Origin: Sphaerotilus sp.
GTDB taxonomy: Bacteria; Pseudomonadota; Gammaproteobacteria; Burkholderiales; Burkholderiaceae_C
DNA: 39,574 bases
Assembly: GCF_013299175.1 (NCBI RefSeq)
Contig: NZ_JAAFKF010000027.1
Span: forward strand, 1-39,574
Direction: 5' to 3'
Below, one piece after another: positions 29,617-37,936 of the stretch (the first letter of the stretch is position 1; each line of letters begins with the position of its first letter). The notes below the pieces were generated by a model. That model was given only the letters and a program-made list of their open reading frames with translations. It was not told the origin of the DNA and ran no database searches. The position numbers and the translations under genes are program-made.

Positions 29617-30044
29617 TCACCGCCCACGTTCCCCGCTCTTCCAGCGCCACCAAGGCGGCGCCAGTGGCCGCGCAAGCACCAGAAGCCGCCACCCCCGCAC
29701 CATCCCAGCCCCTGCCCGGCCTGACGGGCTGCAGCGTGCTGGAAATGCTCTTCAACCGGGCGGCCCCGAGCTTGACCCCTGGCGAGCTGGAACACCTGTC
29801 GCAGCAAGCCGGCGAGCTGGCACAGACCATCGCGCAGCGAGCCGCCGACGTGGCCGAAGGCATCGGCCTGTTGATCGCCGACGAATCGGCCGCGCACGGT
29901 GAACCGGACGATTCCAGCACTTTCCGCAACAGCAGCGACCTGCCCGGCCTGCTGTGGCACTTCGGTGACGTGTTCCAACAGGTGGCGGGACTGGTGAGCG
30001 TGGCCGGTGAAGCCGCCTTCCTGGCGCGGGGGGCACGGCGATGA
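29613..30044 (+). CDS. Island hypothetical protein, possibly phage early type
   Basis: Protein of 143 residues. An Ala/Pro/Ser-rich start of about 35 residues precedes a helical part (LEMLFNRAAPSLTPGELEHL, QQAGELAQTIAQRAADVAEG) and SDLPGLLWHFGDVFQQVAGL. No enzyme motif is visible. It overlaps both neighbours by 4 nt. Confidence 0.62.
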   Translation: MITAHVPRSSSATKAAPVAAQAPEAATPAPSQPLPGLTGCSVLEMLFNRAAPSLTPGELEHLSQQAGELAQTIAQRAADVAEGIGLLIADESAAHGEPDDSSTFRNSSDLPGLLWHFGDVFQQVAGLVSVAGEAAFLARGARR

Positions 30045-30544
30045 ACACCAGCACCCACCCCACGCCCGGCCCGTGGTGCTTCGACACCAAGCGCGGCGCC
30101 ATCGCCACCAGTGCCGGCGAGTCCGTGGCCGTCGTGTGCTTCCACGGTGCTGACAGCCTGGCGCAAGAGAACGCAAACGGGCACCTGATCGCCGCGGCAC
30201 CGGATCTGCTGGCCGCCCTGCGCGAGCTGCTGGCCGATGCCGTGCGCAGTGGCCTGGAGGGGCGCCCGGCCGTGCTGCTGGCCCGTGCGGCGCTGCTGCT
30301 GGCTGGCACCGACCACCATGCAGGCGTGCCAGCCACACCCCCGCGCCAGTGGCTGCGACTGCCGCAGGTGTGCGCCCTGACGACTGCCGGGAAGTCCTGG
30401 CTCTTCGAGCGCATGAAGGACCAGACCGACCCCTTCCCCGCTGGGGTCCGGCTGTCGTCCAGTCGGTTGACCATCTGGGACGCTGAACAGGTTTCTGCCT
30501 GGATGGCCCGGCGCACCACCAAGGCGGCGCCCGCCACCGACTGA
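30041..30544 (+). CDS. Fusion: phage TPGPW domain plus AlpA-like HTH
   Basis: Protein of 167 residues with two recognisable parts. Residues 1-65 have TPGPWCFDTKRGAIAT and NGHLIAAAPDLLAALREL, a module common in small phage proteins. Residues about 100-160 have WLRLPQVCALTTAGKSWLFE, PFPAGVRLSSSRLTIWDAEQ and VSAWMARR, an AlpA-like winged HTH. The two usually occur as separate proteins. It closes the chain of 4-nt-overlapping genes and could be a second AlpA-type regulator of the island. Confidence 0.68.
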   Translation: MNTSTHPTPGPWCFDTKRGAIATSAGESVAVVCFHGADSLAQENANGHLIAAAPDLLAALRELLADAVRSGLEGRPAVLLARAALLLAGTDHHAGVPATPPRQWLRLPQVCALTTAGKSWLFERMKDQTDPFPAGVRLSSSRLTIWDAEQVSAWMARRTTKAAPATD

Positions 30545-30650
30545 CCACACACCACCAGTTCCAGCACCTGCGAGCCGTCTACACAACAACGACAGCGGCA
30601 CACCGGAAGAGAAGCGGCCCGCACCGCTGGAACCACCAAGGATTGAACCC

Positions 30651-31463
30651 ATGAAGCCCACGACCTTTTCCGGGTCGGCTGCCGGTGTGTCTGAAACCAC
30701 CCACCGCACCGCATCCCCCCACGCCGGCACGTCCGGCGATCTGTTCCCCCGTGCCAGTCTGGCCGAACTGGTGCAGCCTGTCCATGAACAGCCGATGACC
30801 ACATCCCGGCGAGTGGCGCAGATGTTCGGCAAGGAACACAAGAACGTGTTGCGTTCGGTGGAACGGCTGTTGCCGGACCTGCCGGACGAATTCTCACGGC
30901 TCAATTTTGAGCCGCGAACCTACACCGACGACCGCGGCAAGGAACAGCCGGAATACCTGCTGACGCAAGACGGTTTCATCATGCTGGCGATGGGATTCAC
31001 TGGCCGTGAAGCCGTGTACTGGCGAGCCACCTTCATCAAGGCGTTCAACGCGCTGGGGAAGGAGATTCGGCGCCGGGACAAAGCCCTGTTGAGCCGCGAG
31101 CGCGAGCTGATCCGGGCAGAGGTGGCACGCACGCACAGCACCGTGAACGCAGTCCTGACCGACACCCGCGCCGAACAAGGCAAGACCACCGAAGCACGCC
31201 ACTACATCAACGAGGCCCGGTTGATCGGCTACGCGATGACCGGCCAGTGCAGCGAAATCGACCGCAGCACGCTGGATGCCCAGGCGCTGCGGCTGCTGCG
31301 CTGGGTCGAGATGCAGGACATCAAGCTGTTGAGCCGTGGTGTCTGTGACCACCACACCAGAAAAACCGAGCTTCGCGCCCTGGTGCTCAAGGCGCAGGCG
31401 ATCACGCAGGCGCTGGAAGCCGGCGATGCCGAACCGCTGCAGTCGATCGGCGGTGCAGCATGA
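30651..31463 (+). CDS. Rha-family phage regulatory protein
   Basis: Protein of 270 residues. The Rha domain starts near residue 45: MTTSRRVAQMFGKEHKNVLR, then FEPRTYTDDRGKEQPEYLLT and QDGFIMLAMGFTGREAVYWR ending in FIKAFNALGKEI. In lambdoid and P22-like phages Rha interferes with growth in hosts lacking IHF; more generally it is seen as a phage regulator. The C-terminal 130 residues are helical and contain TEARHYINEARLIGYAMTGQ. ATG 30651 follows AAGGA. It overlaps the replication gene by 4 nt, so the two are produced together. Confidence 0.85.
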   Translation: MKPTTFSGSAAGVSETTHRTASPHAGTSGDLFPRASLAELVQPVHEQPMTTSRRVAQMFGKEHKNVLRSVERLLPDLPDEFSRLNFEPRTYTDDRGKEQPEYLLTQDGFIMLAMGFTGREAVYWRATFIKAFNALGKEIRRRDKALLSRERELIRAEVARTHSTVNAVLTDTRAEQGKTTEARHYINEARLIGYAMTGQCSEIDRSTLDAQALRLLRWVEMQDIKLLSRGVCDHHTRKTELRALVLKAQAITQALEAGDAEPLQSIGGAA

Positions 31464-34400
31464 CGACACCACGCCAAGACCGCGAGATCACGCCCGAGCT
31501 GGTGGAGGACGCGCTGGCCTGCATCAACCCCGACAACCTCACCCACGACGAACGCGCCCGGCTGGCCTTCGCTGTGTTCGACCAGTTCGGCACGAACGGC
31601 GCCGGCTACTGGCTGGCGTGGGCTGGCCGTCGAACGGATGCCGTGGCCACCGAAGACGCGGCGACGTGGCGCAGTGCCTGCAAGCCGGGTCCGGTCAAGA
31701 TCAGCACCCTGTTCTACGTGGCGAAGCAGCACGGTTTCCAGTTCCCGAAGCCGGACCACAACGGCACAACGCCACGCGCTGTGCGCCCCGTGCCCACCGC
31801 CGACGAACTGGCTGCGCAACACGCCGAACGCGAGCGGCGCGAGGCCGAAGAGGCTGCAGCACTGGAAGCCGACCACCTGGAAGCGGTGAACCGCTGCCGG
31901 GCGATGTGGGACAGTGCCAGCGACACCGCGCCGGCCAGTGGCTGCCCGTACCTGACCCGGAAGGGTGTCCAGTCGCACGGGCTGCGCTTCCTGGCCGATG
32001 GCACGGCGCTGGTGCCCATGCGCGACGCTGACGGCGAGCTGTGGAGCGTGCAACGCATCCTCACCAAGCCTGTGACCGACCGCAAGACCGGCGAGGTCAT
32101 CGGGGACAAGTTCTACGGACCCCGCGCCCGCAAGGATGAAACCGTTCGATCGCGCAAGGCGGGACTGTTCCACCTGATCGACGGCGCAGGGTCGGACGTG
32201 CCGGAATGGCCCGTTCTGCTGCTGGCGGAAGGCTACGCGACCGGCGCCACGCTGCATGAGGCTACGGGCCTGCCCGTGGCCGTCTGCTTCGATGCTGGCA
32301 ACCTGCGGCACATCGCCCAGGCGCTGCGGGAGCGGCACCCGGCCGCGCTGCTGCTGGTCTGCGGCGATGACGACCGCGCCACCGAAGCGAAGGGCAAGGG
32401 CAACCCCGGCCGCAAGGCTGCAGCGGCTGCCGCACGGGTGGCGAACACCAGCGCCGGCCCCGCCCTGGTCTGCTTCCCCGATGCGCTGCCGGAAGGCGGT
32501 TCCGACTTCAACGACATGGGCACCGCCTTCGGCCTGGAAGCCGTGGCGGCGCTGGTCCATGCCGCTGTGCAGGCGCCTGCATCTGCCGGCGCTGGGGATG
32601 CTGCAACGGATGCCGATCCGCCCTGGTGCGATGAAGCCGACCCCGGCCCGGCCGACCCCGACCACACCGAAGCGGCGCCGACCAGCACCCCCGACGCCGA
32701 CACCACGCCCAGCGCCGGCCACACCAAGACCCCCGGCAAGACCGCCCCGAAGAAGACCGCCAGCAAGACCACCAAGCGCACCAGCCCACCCGAGGCGGCG
32801 GACGCACCGGACGACAGCGAAGCCGGCCCGAACGCGCCCGCCCCGGCACGCGGCGCCGATCTGTTCCTGGTCAACGAGTCCGGGTTGTGGCGCTGGAAGG
32901 TTGTGATGGGCGAGACGGTCAGCGGATCGTGGCGCAAGGTCAGCACCGCCCTGCGTGCCGTGTCCCTGTGCCGTGACACCCACGACACCGGCACGGCGCT
33001 GCAAGTCGAGTTCACCGACGCCTTCGGCAAGGTCAAGAACCTGTTCATCCCGTGGGAGCAGTTGAGCGGCGACGGTGCCGAGTACCGCAAGGCGCTGTTG
33101 TCGAACGGGTTCATGGTCCCGTCCAATCCCGAGCGGCGGCGCTGGTTCTCCGAGTACCTGGAGACGCGCCGACCCGAGAACCGCGCCCGCCTGACCGACC
33201 GCACCGGCTGGCATGGCCGGGTGTTCGTCACCCCCGATGAAGTCATCGGCACGCACGGCGAGGAAACGATTCTGTTCCATGCCTCAGGCGTGCGCCGATC
33301 CGCCTTCAAGCACCGCGGCACCCTGGACGACTGGAAAGCCGACATCGGCCGGCTGTGCGCCCGCAACAGCCGCCCGACGTTTGCCGTCTGCCTGGCACTC
33401 GCTGCCCCGCTGCTGCGCCTCGTGCCGGAAGTCGGCGGCGGGGGTGTCCACTTCGTCGCCCCGACTTCCAAGGGAAAGACCACCATCATGTTGGCCGCGT
33501 CGTCGGTGTTCGGCATGGGTGACGAGAACCACCCGGACAGCTACATGAAGAAGTGGAATTCGACCCTCGTGGGCTTTGAGGCCGTCTGCGAACAACACAA
33601 CGACGCCCCGCTGATCCTGGACGAACTGGGCGAGGCGAAGGCGTCCGAGCTGGGCCAGTCCCTGTACATGGTGGCGAACGGGTCCGGCAAGACGCGGGGC
33701 GCGGCGGCGGGTGGCAATCGACCCACGGCGGCGTGGTTGAACATGCTGATTTCTGCGGGCGAGATCACCCCGGCGCAGCACCTGGCGACCGCGCAGGTCG
33801 AGATCAAGGGCGGACAGGAAATCCGGCTGGTGACGGTGCCGGCGCTGGTGACCCCGGAGAGCATCCTGGAAGACAACCACGAGTTCCCCACGGGTCACGA
33901 GCTGTCGGCGCACATCAAGCGCAGTGCCCGCGCCAGCTTCGGCACCTTGGGGCGTGCGTGGCTGGAATGCTTGGTCAACGAGTTCGACGGCATCGAGGGC
34001 GACGCCCGCGAGCTGATGCAGTTGTTCGAGCTGGAAGCCGTGGAAGAGACGGCATCCGGCGAGGTGAAGCGAGCGGCCCGGCGCTTCGGCCTGGCTGCGG
34101 CGGCTGGCGAGATGGCGACGAACCGCGGCCTGACCGGCTGGCTGTCTGGCTGGGCCACGCAGGCGGCGCGGATCTGCTTTGACGTGTGGCTGTCCACCCG
34201 CGTCGGCGGCACCGGAAGCAGCCACGAAGCACAGATGCTGCTTGCCATCCGCCAGTGGTTCGGCGCCCACGGAGACGCCCGGTTCAAGCGATGGGAGCTG
34301 ACGGACACCGATCACAAAGCCGTGACGATGTACATGGCCGGGTGGCGGAAAGAGGTCTACGGCGACAAGACGGACGATTTCGGCATGAACGGGAAAGCGC

Positions 34401-34645
34401 CGGTCGATCTGGTCTGGTACGTGATGGTTGACGTGTTCCGCAGCGAGGTGTGCAAGGGCTTCGACTACCGGGCGGCGCTGCGCCTGCTTGACGAGCGGGG
34501 GCTGGTCATCAAGGAAGGCAAGGAGCCGAAGCCGGGCCAGCCGGACGAACGCCGCATGGACACCAAGGCCCGCCCCCCGCGCTTTGAAGAGGGTTCGGCG
34601 CGTGTGTACCGCATCCGCGGCGGCGTGCTGGGCTTGGAAGTCTGA
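31460..34645 (+). CDS. Replication protein: PriCT_2, TOPRIM and DUF927 helicase
   Basis: Large protein of 1061 residues, the probable replication protein of the island, comparable in role to P4 alpha. Residues 5-80 resemble PriCT_2 (LVEDALACINPDNLTHDERA then WLAWAGR). A TOPRIM part follows at about 250-350 (LLLAEGYATGATLHEATG, LLLVCGDDD). After a Pro/Thr/Lys linker (about 385-455) comes a DUF927-type ATPase. That region has HFVAPTSKGKTTIMLAASS as Walker A (Lys about 673), APLILDELGEA as Walker B, and TAAWLNMLISAGEI. The last roughly 80 residues (VMVDVFRSEVCKGFDYRAAL to RVYRIRGGVLGLEV) reappear in the antirepressor at 36473. The start overlaps the rha stop in ATGA. Confidence 0.88.
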   Translation: MTTPRQDREITPELVEDALACINPDNLTHDERARLAFAVFDQFGTNGAGYWLAWAGRRTDAVATEDAATWRSACKPGPVKISTLFYVAKQHGFQFPKPDHNGTTPRAVRPVPTADELAAQHAERERREAEEAAALEADHLEAVNRCRAMWDSASDTAPASGCPYLTRKGVQSHGLRFLADGTALVPMRDADGELWSVQRILTKPVTDRKTGEVIGDKFYGPRARKDETVRSRKAGLFHLIDGAGSDVPEWPVLLLAEGYATGATLHEATGLPVAVCFDAGNLRHIAQALRERHPAALLLVCGDDDRATEAKGKGNPGRKAAAAAARVANTSAGPALVCFPDALPEGGSDFNDMGTAFGLEAVAALVHAAVQAPASAGAGDAATDADPPWCDEADPGPADPDHTEAAPTSTPDADTTPSAGHTKTPGKTAPKKTASKTTKRTSPPEAADAPDDSEAGPNAPAPARGADLFLVNESGLWRWKVVMGETVSGSWRKVSTALRAVSLCRDTHDTGTALQVEFTDAFGKVKNLFIPWEQLSGDGAEYRKALLSNGFMVPSNPERRRWFSEYLETRRPENRARLTDRTGWHGRVFVTPDEVIGTHGEETILFHASGVRRSAFKHRGTLDDWKADIGRLCARNSRPTFAVCLALAAPLLRLVPEVGGGGVHFVAPTSKGKTTIMLAASSVFGMGDENHPDSYMKKWNSTLVGFEAVCEQHNDAPLILDELGEAKASELGQSLYMVANGSGKTRGAAAGGNRPTAAWLNMLISAGEITPAQHLATAQVEIKGGQEIRLVTVPALVTPESILEDNHEFPTGHELSAHIKRSARASFGTLGRAWLECLVNEFDGIEGDARELMQLFELEAVEETASGEVKRAARRFGLAAAAGEMATNRGLTGWLSGWATQAARICFDVWLSTRVGGTGSSHEAQMLLAIRQWFGAHGDARFKRWELTDTDHKAVTMYMAGWRKEVYGDKTDDFGMNGKAPVDLVWYVMVDVFRSEVCKGFDYRAALRLLDERGLVIKEGKEPKPGQPDERRMDTKARPPRFEEGSARVYRIRGGVLGLEV

Positions 34646-34655
34646 GGGCTGCACC

Positions 34656-35525
34656 ATGACGATGACCACCCCTGAAGCCCTGGCCGTGCTGCTGCGTGAA
34701 TACGCCTACCTGTGCCACGAGGGCATGAACTACGAAGACCCCGAGACGCTGCACCGCCTGACCGGCGAGGTGTGCCGGCTGTCCACGCTGCGGCGCCAGT
34801 TCGGCGTATGGCCGGTGCGCAAGTGGCGCGACCACCCCGCGCTGTGCCGGGTGTGGGGAGCGCCGGCCGTGTTCGCCATGACCTGCCGGGCGCTGCTGCC
34901 GCGCATCCAGTCGCAGGCACTGCACGGCGCCGACGGCGACCGCGCCACGCCATCGGCGCGGGCGCTGGGCTATGACGAACGCGAGGCATTGAAGCGCCTG
35001 GCGTGGGACTGGCGAGCCGAGGCCCTGCCCGGCCACGCGGCGGCACTGGCCCTGCTGGCGGACTGGATGGCCTGCCCCCATGACATGCCGCTGAGCCACT
35101 ACGCGGCGGGCTGGGTGGAGGTGCGGGCGGATCTGGTCCCGTGCGCTGGCCTGCCCTGGCCGCTGGATGGTTCGGCGATCGACCCCGACCCGACCGAGCC
35201 GGCCCGCACCTGCACGCCGGGCGACTGGCTGGCACTGCGCCGGATCGCGGCTGAGGCGCAAGGCGTGGCGCCTGCCCTGGTACTGGTCCTGCTGGCGCAC
35301 TGGTTCCGACAGTCCGAGCAGTGCCCAGGCTTGAGCGTGTACGCGGCGCACTGGACGGCGGCGCGGCGCGAGGGCGACACCTTCCCCGCTGCGGCGCTGG
35401 CCGTGCTGCGCGAGGTGTGGCCGCTGGCCGGCGCTGGCGAGATTGAACACGGCCGATCGGACTGGCCGCACCTGCCGGCGCCACCTGTGGCAGTCGTGGC
35501 CCGTTTAATATCAGAACGGATATGA
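34656..35525 (+). CDS. Island hypothetical protein after the replication gene
   Basis: Protein of 289 residues, no family recognised. It is rich in Trp, Ala and Leu with helical stretches (ALAVLLREYAYLCHEGMNYE, LALLADWMACPHDM, APALVLVLLAHWFRQSEQC). A short motif VCRLSTLRRQFGVWPVRKWR is basic. It begins 10 bp after the helicase gene (ATG 34656 or 34662) and ends in the ATGA where an upstream start of the toxin would lie. Its position suggests a replication accessory, without direct evidence. Confidence 0.68.
   Translation: MTMTTPEALAVLLREYAYLCHEGMNYEDPETLHRLTGEVCRLSTLRRQFGVWPVRKWRDHPALCRVWGAPAVFAMTCRALLPRIQSQALHGADGDRATPSARALGYDEREALKRLAWDWRAEALPGHAAALALLADWMACPHDMPLSHYAAGWVEVRADLVPCAGLPWPLDGSAIDPDPTEPARTCTPGDWLALRRIAAEAQGVAPALVLVLLAHWFRQSEQCPGLSVYAAHWTAARREGDTFPAAALAVLREVWPLAGAGEIEHGRSDWPHLPAPPVAVVARLISERI
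35508..35523. promoter_or_regulatory. Possible operator of the HigBA-like pair
   Basis: ATATC (35508-35512) and GATAT (35519-35523) form an inverted repeat 10 bp before the toxin ATG at 35534, in an AT-rich stretch amid high GC. Toxin-antitoxin operons are usually repressed at such sites by the antitoxin. Confidence 0.4.
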
Positions 35526-35533
35526 TTCACACC

Positions 35534-35860
35534 ATGAAACCCCTGCAATTCCTTGGTGACTCGCTCAAGTGCTTGCGCGAGTTCCCCGACGATGCACGAC
35601 AGGACGCGGGCCGCCAGCTTGACCGTGTGCAGCGAGGGAAACAGCCCAACGACTTCAAGCCGATGCCGTCGATTGGTCGGGGTGTGGAGGAAATCCGGGT
35701 CTGGGACGATGCAGGAACCTTCCGGGTCATCTACACCGCCCGCCTGGCGGATGCGGTCTACGTTCTGCACGCTTTCCAGAAGAAGACGCAGGCCACATCG
35801 AAACGCGACATCGACACCGCCAAAGCCCGTTTTGCCCAACTGAACCTAGGTGACGCATGA
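35534..35860 (+). CDS. RelE/HigB-superfamily toxin, phage Gp49-like
   Basis: Toxin of 108 residues in the Gp49-like branch (PF05973), ribosome-dependent mRNA interferases. Signs are MKPLQFLGDSLKCLREFPDD, ARQDAGRQLDRVQRGKQP, GVEEIRVWDDAGTFRVIYTA and DAVYVLHAFQKKTQATSKRD, the family signature FxKKtqktp. ATG 35534 is the conserved start; the in-frame ATG 35522 overlaps the previous gene and adds four residues. The antitoxin gene starts in the ATGA at the end. The toxin-first order is that of HigBA. Confidence 0.88.
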   Translation: MKPLQFLGDSLKCLREFPDDARQDAGRQLDRVQRGKQPNDFKPMPSIGRGVEEIRVWDDAGTFRVIYTARLADAVYVLHAFQKKTQATSKRDIDTAKARFAQLNLGDA

Positions 35861-36147
35861 ACCAGACCCCTTCGCCTGACCGCTTCGACAGCGTATGGGA
35901 TGCCATCGCCGACACGACCGAGGAGGCGGCAAACCTGCGTCTTCGGTCGGAGCTGATGGACAAGATCACGGCCCTGATCGACGGCAAGGGCTGGACGCAG
36001 GCGGAAGCCGCCAGCCGCTGCGGGGTGACGCAGCCGCGCATGAATGACCTGTTGCGGGGGCGGCTGTCGCGGTTCTCGCTGGATGCGTTGGTGAACATCG
36101 CGGCGGCGCTGGGTCAGCGGGTTCATGTGGAGCTTGAAGCCGCCTGA
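35857..36147 (+). CDS. HigA-like XRE antitoxin
   Basis: Antitoxin of 96 residues. An XRE-type helix-turn-helix occupies the C-terminal half: LMDKITALIDGKGWTQAEAA, SRCGVTQPRMNDLLRGRLSR, FSLDALVNIAAALGQRVHVE. It neutralises the Gp49-like toxin and should repress the pair. The start overlaps the toxin gene by 4 nt. Four bases after its stop lies a 17-bp piece of the island repeat (36152-36168). Confidence 0.88.
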   Translation: MNQTPSPDRFDSVWDAIADTTEEAANLRLRSELMDKITALIDGKGWTQAEAASRCGVTQPRMNDLLRGRLSRFSLDALVNIAAALGQRVHVELEAA

Positions 36148-36151
36148 CGGT

Positions 36152-36168
36152 GGGCTGATCCCGTGGCC
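36152..36168 (+). repeat. 17-bp remnant of the array unit
   Basis: GGGCTGATCCCGTGGCC is identical to the core of array units (for example 24301-24317), followed by a looser match to the CTTGGTGC part. It lies directly behind the HigA-like gene and is the only array piece seen between 27000 and 38200. Confidence 0.6.
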
Positions 36169-36189
36169 GTCCCCTTGGTGCCGGTTCCC

Positions 36190-36445
36190 GCTTCCCTGTC
36201 GTGGCCGTGGCTTGTACACTCGCGCCCGGCGCCGCTCATCGGCGCTACGGGTTTGGCGACCCGGAAACACGGTGCAGCCGCCGCACCCGATGCGGCTTTT
36301 TCACGCCTGTATGGCGTGCTGCGTTCGCATGGTCCGATTCAATGGCGGACCGTGTGGGGACACCCGCGAGGGTGTGCCGGCCCCGTGTCCGGTTCGCCAA
36401 CCCTGCACGGTCTGCCGCCCCTCTTGGCGAAGTGGGCGGCATGGT
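36190..36445 (+). ncRNA. C4-like antisense RNA/leader of the antirepressor
   Basis: The 325-bp gap before the antirepressor gene is strongly structured. There are hairpins GCGCCG/CGGCGC (36229-36245), GGGT/ACCC (36249-36262) and a terminator-like AGCCGC/GCGGCT plus five T (36276-36301). A perfect 11-bp closing stem, with one G-T pair, joins 36344-36354 to 36406-36416. It encloses ACACCC-GCGA-GGGTGT with a GNRA loop (36360-36375) and GGTT-CGCC-AACC (36391-36402). A competing stem GCCGCCC/GGGCGGC (36414-36420 with 36434-36440) shares bases with the closing stem. Position, strand and partner gene match the C4 RNA of P1/P7, which is cut from the ant leader and represses ant. Family assignment is by resemblance. 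Confidence 0.6.
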
Positions 36446-36472
36446 TAACACCTGCCACACGGAATCTTCACC

Positions 36473-37891
36473 ATGAACACCACCATCCCCCCCGCTACCG
36501 TTGCCCCTTGGGACGCGCTGCCCACCACCACCCCGGCCGCGCTGGCTGATCCCGCGCCGGACGATGGCACGCATGCACTGATCGGCGGCGAGCTGGTCGA
36601 ACCCCCTGCTGATCTGCGCCCGGCCGCCAAGCAGCCACCACAAACCGGCCTGCACCGCCCGCTGTTCGCTCCGCGACCGGCTGCCGGTGAGCCGTCACCG
36701 GGTAATGGGGCATCTGCGGCTGAGGACGGCGCACGCCAGAAGCGGAAGCCGGGCAGACCTGGCAAGGCTTCCGAACCGATGCTGTTCAACTTCGACGGGC
36801 TGCCTGTACGGTCCATGAAGATCAAGGGCGAGCCGTGGTTTGTGGCTGCTGACGTGTGCGCAGTCCTTGAGATTGCCAACAGTCGCGACGCCATGAGCCG
36901 GCTTTCTGATGATGAAAAGGGTGTCGGCACTACCGACACCCTTGGAGGCTCGCAACTGGTGGGCATCGTCAACGAATCCGGCCTGTATGCGCTGGTCTTC
37001 AACAGCCGCAAGCCCGATGCACAACGGTTCCGGCGCTGGGTCACGGGCGAGGTTCTGCCTTCGATCCGCAAGACGGGCGGGTATCGACTGGACGACCATA
37101 ACCGGCGAGTGCGCGACGTGTTCAACACTGCAGGGGCAAGCACCAAGGCGCAGGGGCTGCGAGGCGCTGCCCGGCTTGAGGGCGTGCGCGCTGCAGTGTC
37201 CGCGATCGCGCCGGACCTGCTGCACCTTGTGGTGACGCCCGCACCTGCGCCTGTGGCGCCTACCCCTGCACCAGCCGCCGACCTGCTGGGCGATCACGCC
37301 CGGCGAGTGCGCGAGGTTTTCCAGTTGGTTGAACAGACGGCGAATGCACGGGGGTTGCGAGGGAAGGCACGGGATGAAGTAGCGCGTGCCGTGGTCCAAG
37401 AGATCGCGCCGGACCTGCTGCACCTCGTGGCCATGCCCGCCCCTGCGGCACCCGTCACCCCACCACCTGCACCAGTCGCCGACCTGCCCACCCTGTTCGG
37501 CAAGCCGAAGGAAGGCGCCGATCTGCTGCTTAACGTCGCCGATTGGTTCCGAAAGAACGCCAAAACCGGCTTTCTGCTGTGGGCACTGGATGAGTTCAAC
37601 CCGAAGAACGCCGGGCGCGTGGCCGGCTGGGTCCGCCCTACTGCCAGTGGAAGCGAGGTGTTTTACATCCTGGTGGACGCCTTCCGCCACGAGGCTTGCA
37701 AAGGCATCGACTACCGGGCGGCACTGCGTGCGTTGGAGGCTGAGGGCTTGACGATCAGGGAAGGCCAGCCCCCGAGGCGTGGCGAGCCGGACGCCCGGCG
37801 CTTCGACGCCAAGGCCCGGCCGCCCTTGTACGCGCCCGGATCGGCGCGGGTGTACCGCATCAAGGGCGAGGTGTTGAACCTCACCGCCTGA
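36473..37891 (+). CDS. BRO-N antirepressor with duplicated middle and helicase-type C-terminal domain
   Basis: Protein of 472 residues. After a Pro/Ala-rich start (1-100) comes a BRO-N domain (about 102-200): MLFNFDGLPVRSMKIKGEPW, FVAADVCAVLEIANSRDAMS, VNESGLYALVFNSRKPDAQR and FRRWVTGEVLPSIRKTGGYR, typical of phage antirepressors. Two similar segments follow, about 207-252 (DHNRRVRDVF ... IAPDLLHLV) and 272-320 (DHARRVREVF ... IAPDLLHLV), separated by Pro/Ala linkers. The last roughly 80 residues (FYILVDAFRHEACKGIDYRA to RVYRIKGEVLNLTA) match the C-terminus of the replication protein. The gene sits behind the C4-like leader, and ATG 36473 is the first suitable start after it. It probably inactivates a phage repressor. 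Confidence 0.87.
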   Translation: MNTTIPPATVAPWDALPTTTPAALADPAPDDGTHALIGGELVEPPADLRPAAKQPPQTGLHRPLFAPRPAAGEPSPGNGASAAEDGARQKRKPGRPGKASEPMLFNFDGLPVRSMKIKGEPWFVAADVCAVLEIANSRDAMSRLSDDEKGVGTTDTLGGSQLVGIVNESGLYALVFNSRKPDAQRFRRWVTGEVLPSIRKTGGYRLDDHNRRVRDVFNTAGASTKAQGLRGAARLEGVRAAVSAIAPDLLHLVVTPAPAPVAPTPAPAADLLGDHARRVREVFQLVEQTANARGLRGKARDEVARAVVQEIAPDLLHLVAMPAPAAPVTPPPAPVADLPTLFGKPKEGADLLLNVADWFRKNAKTGFLLWALDEFNPKNAGRVAGWVRPTASGSEVFYILVDAFRHEACKGIDYRAALRALEAEGLTIREGQPPRRGEPDARRFDAKARPPLYAPGSARVYRIKGEVLNLTA

Positions 37892-37912
37892 CCACGGACG
37901 GCACTCCGCAAG

Positions 37913-37936
37913 AGCCGGCCGCGTGCCGGCTTTTTT
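37913..37936 (+). terminator. Terminator after the antirepressor gene
   Basis: AGCCGGC CGCGT GCCGGCT followed by a run of six T, 22 bp behind the stop codon. Clear intrinsic terminator. Confidence 0.9.
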
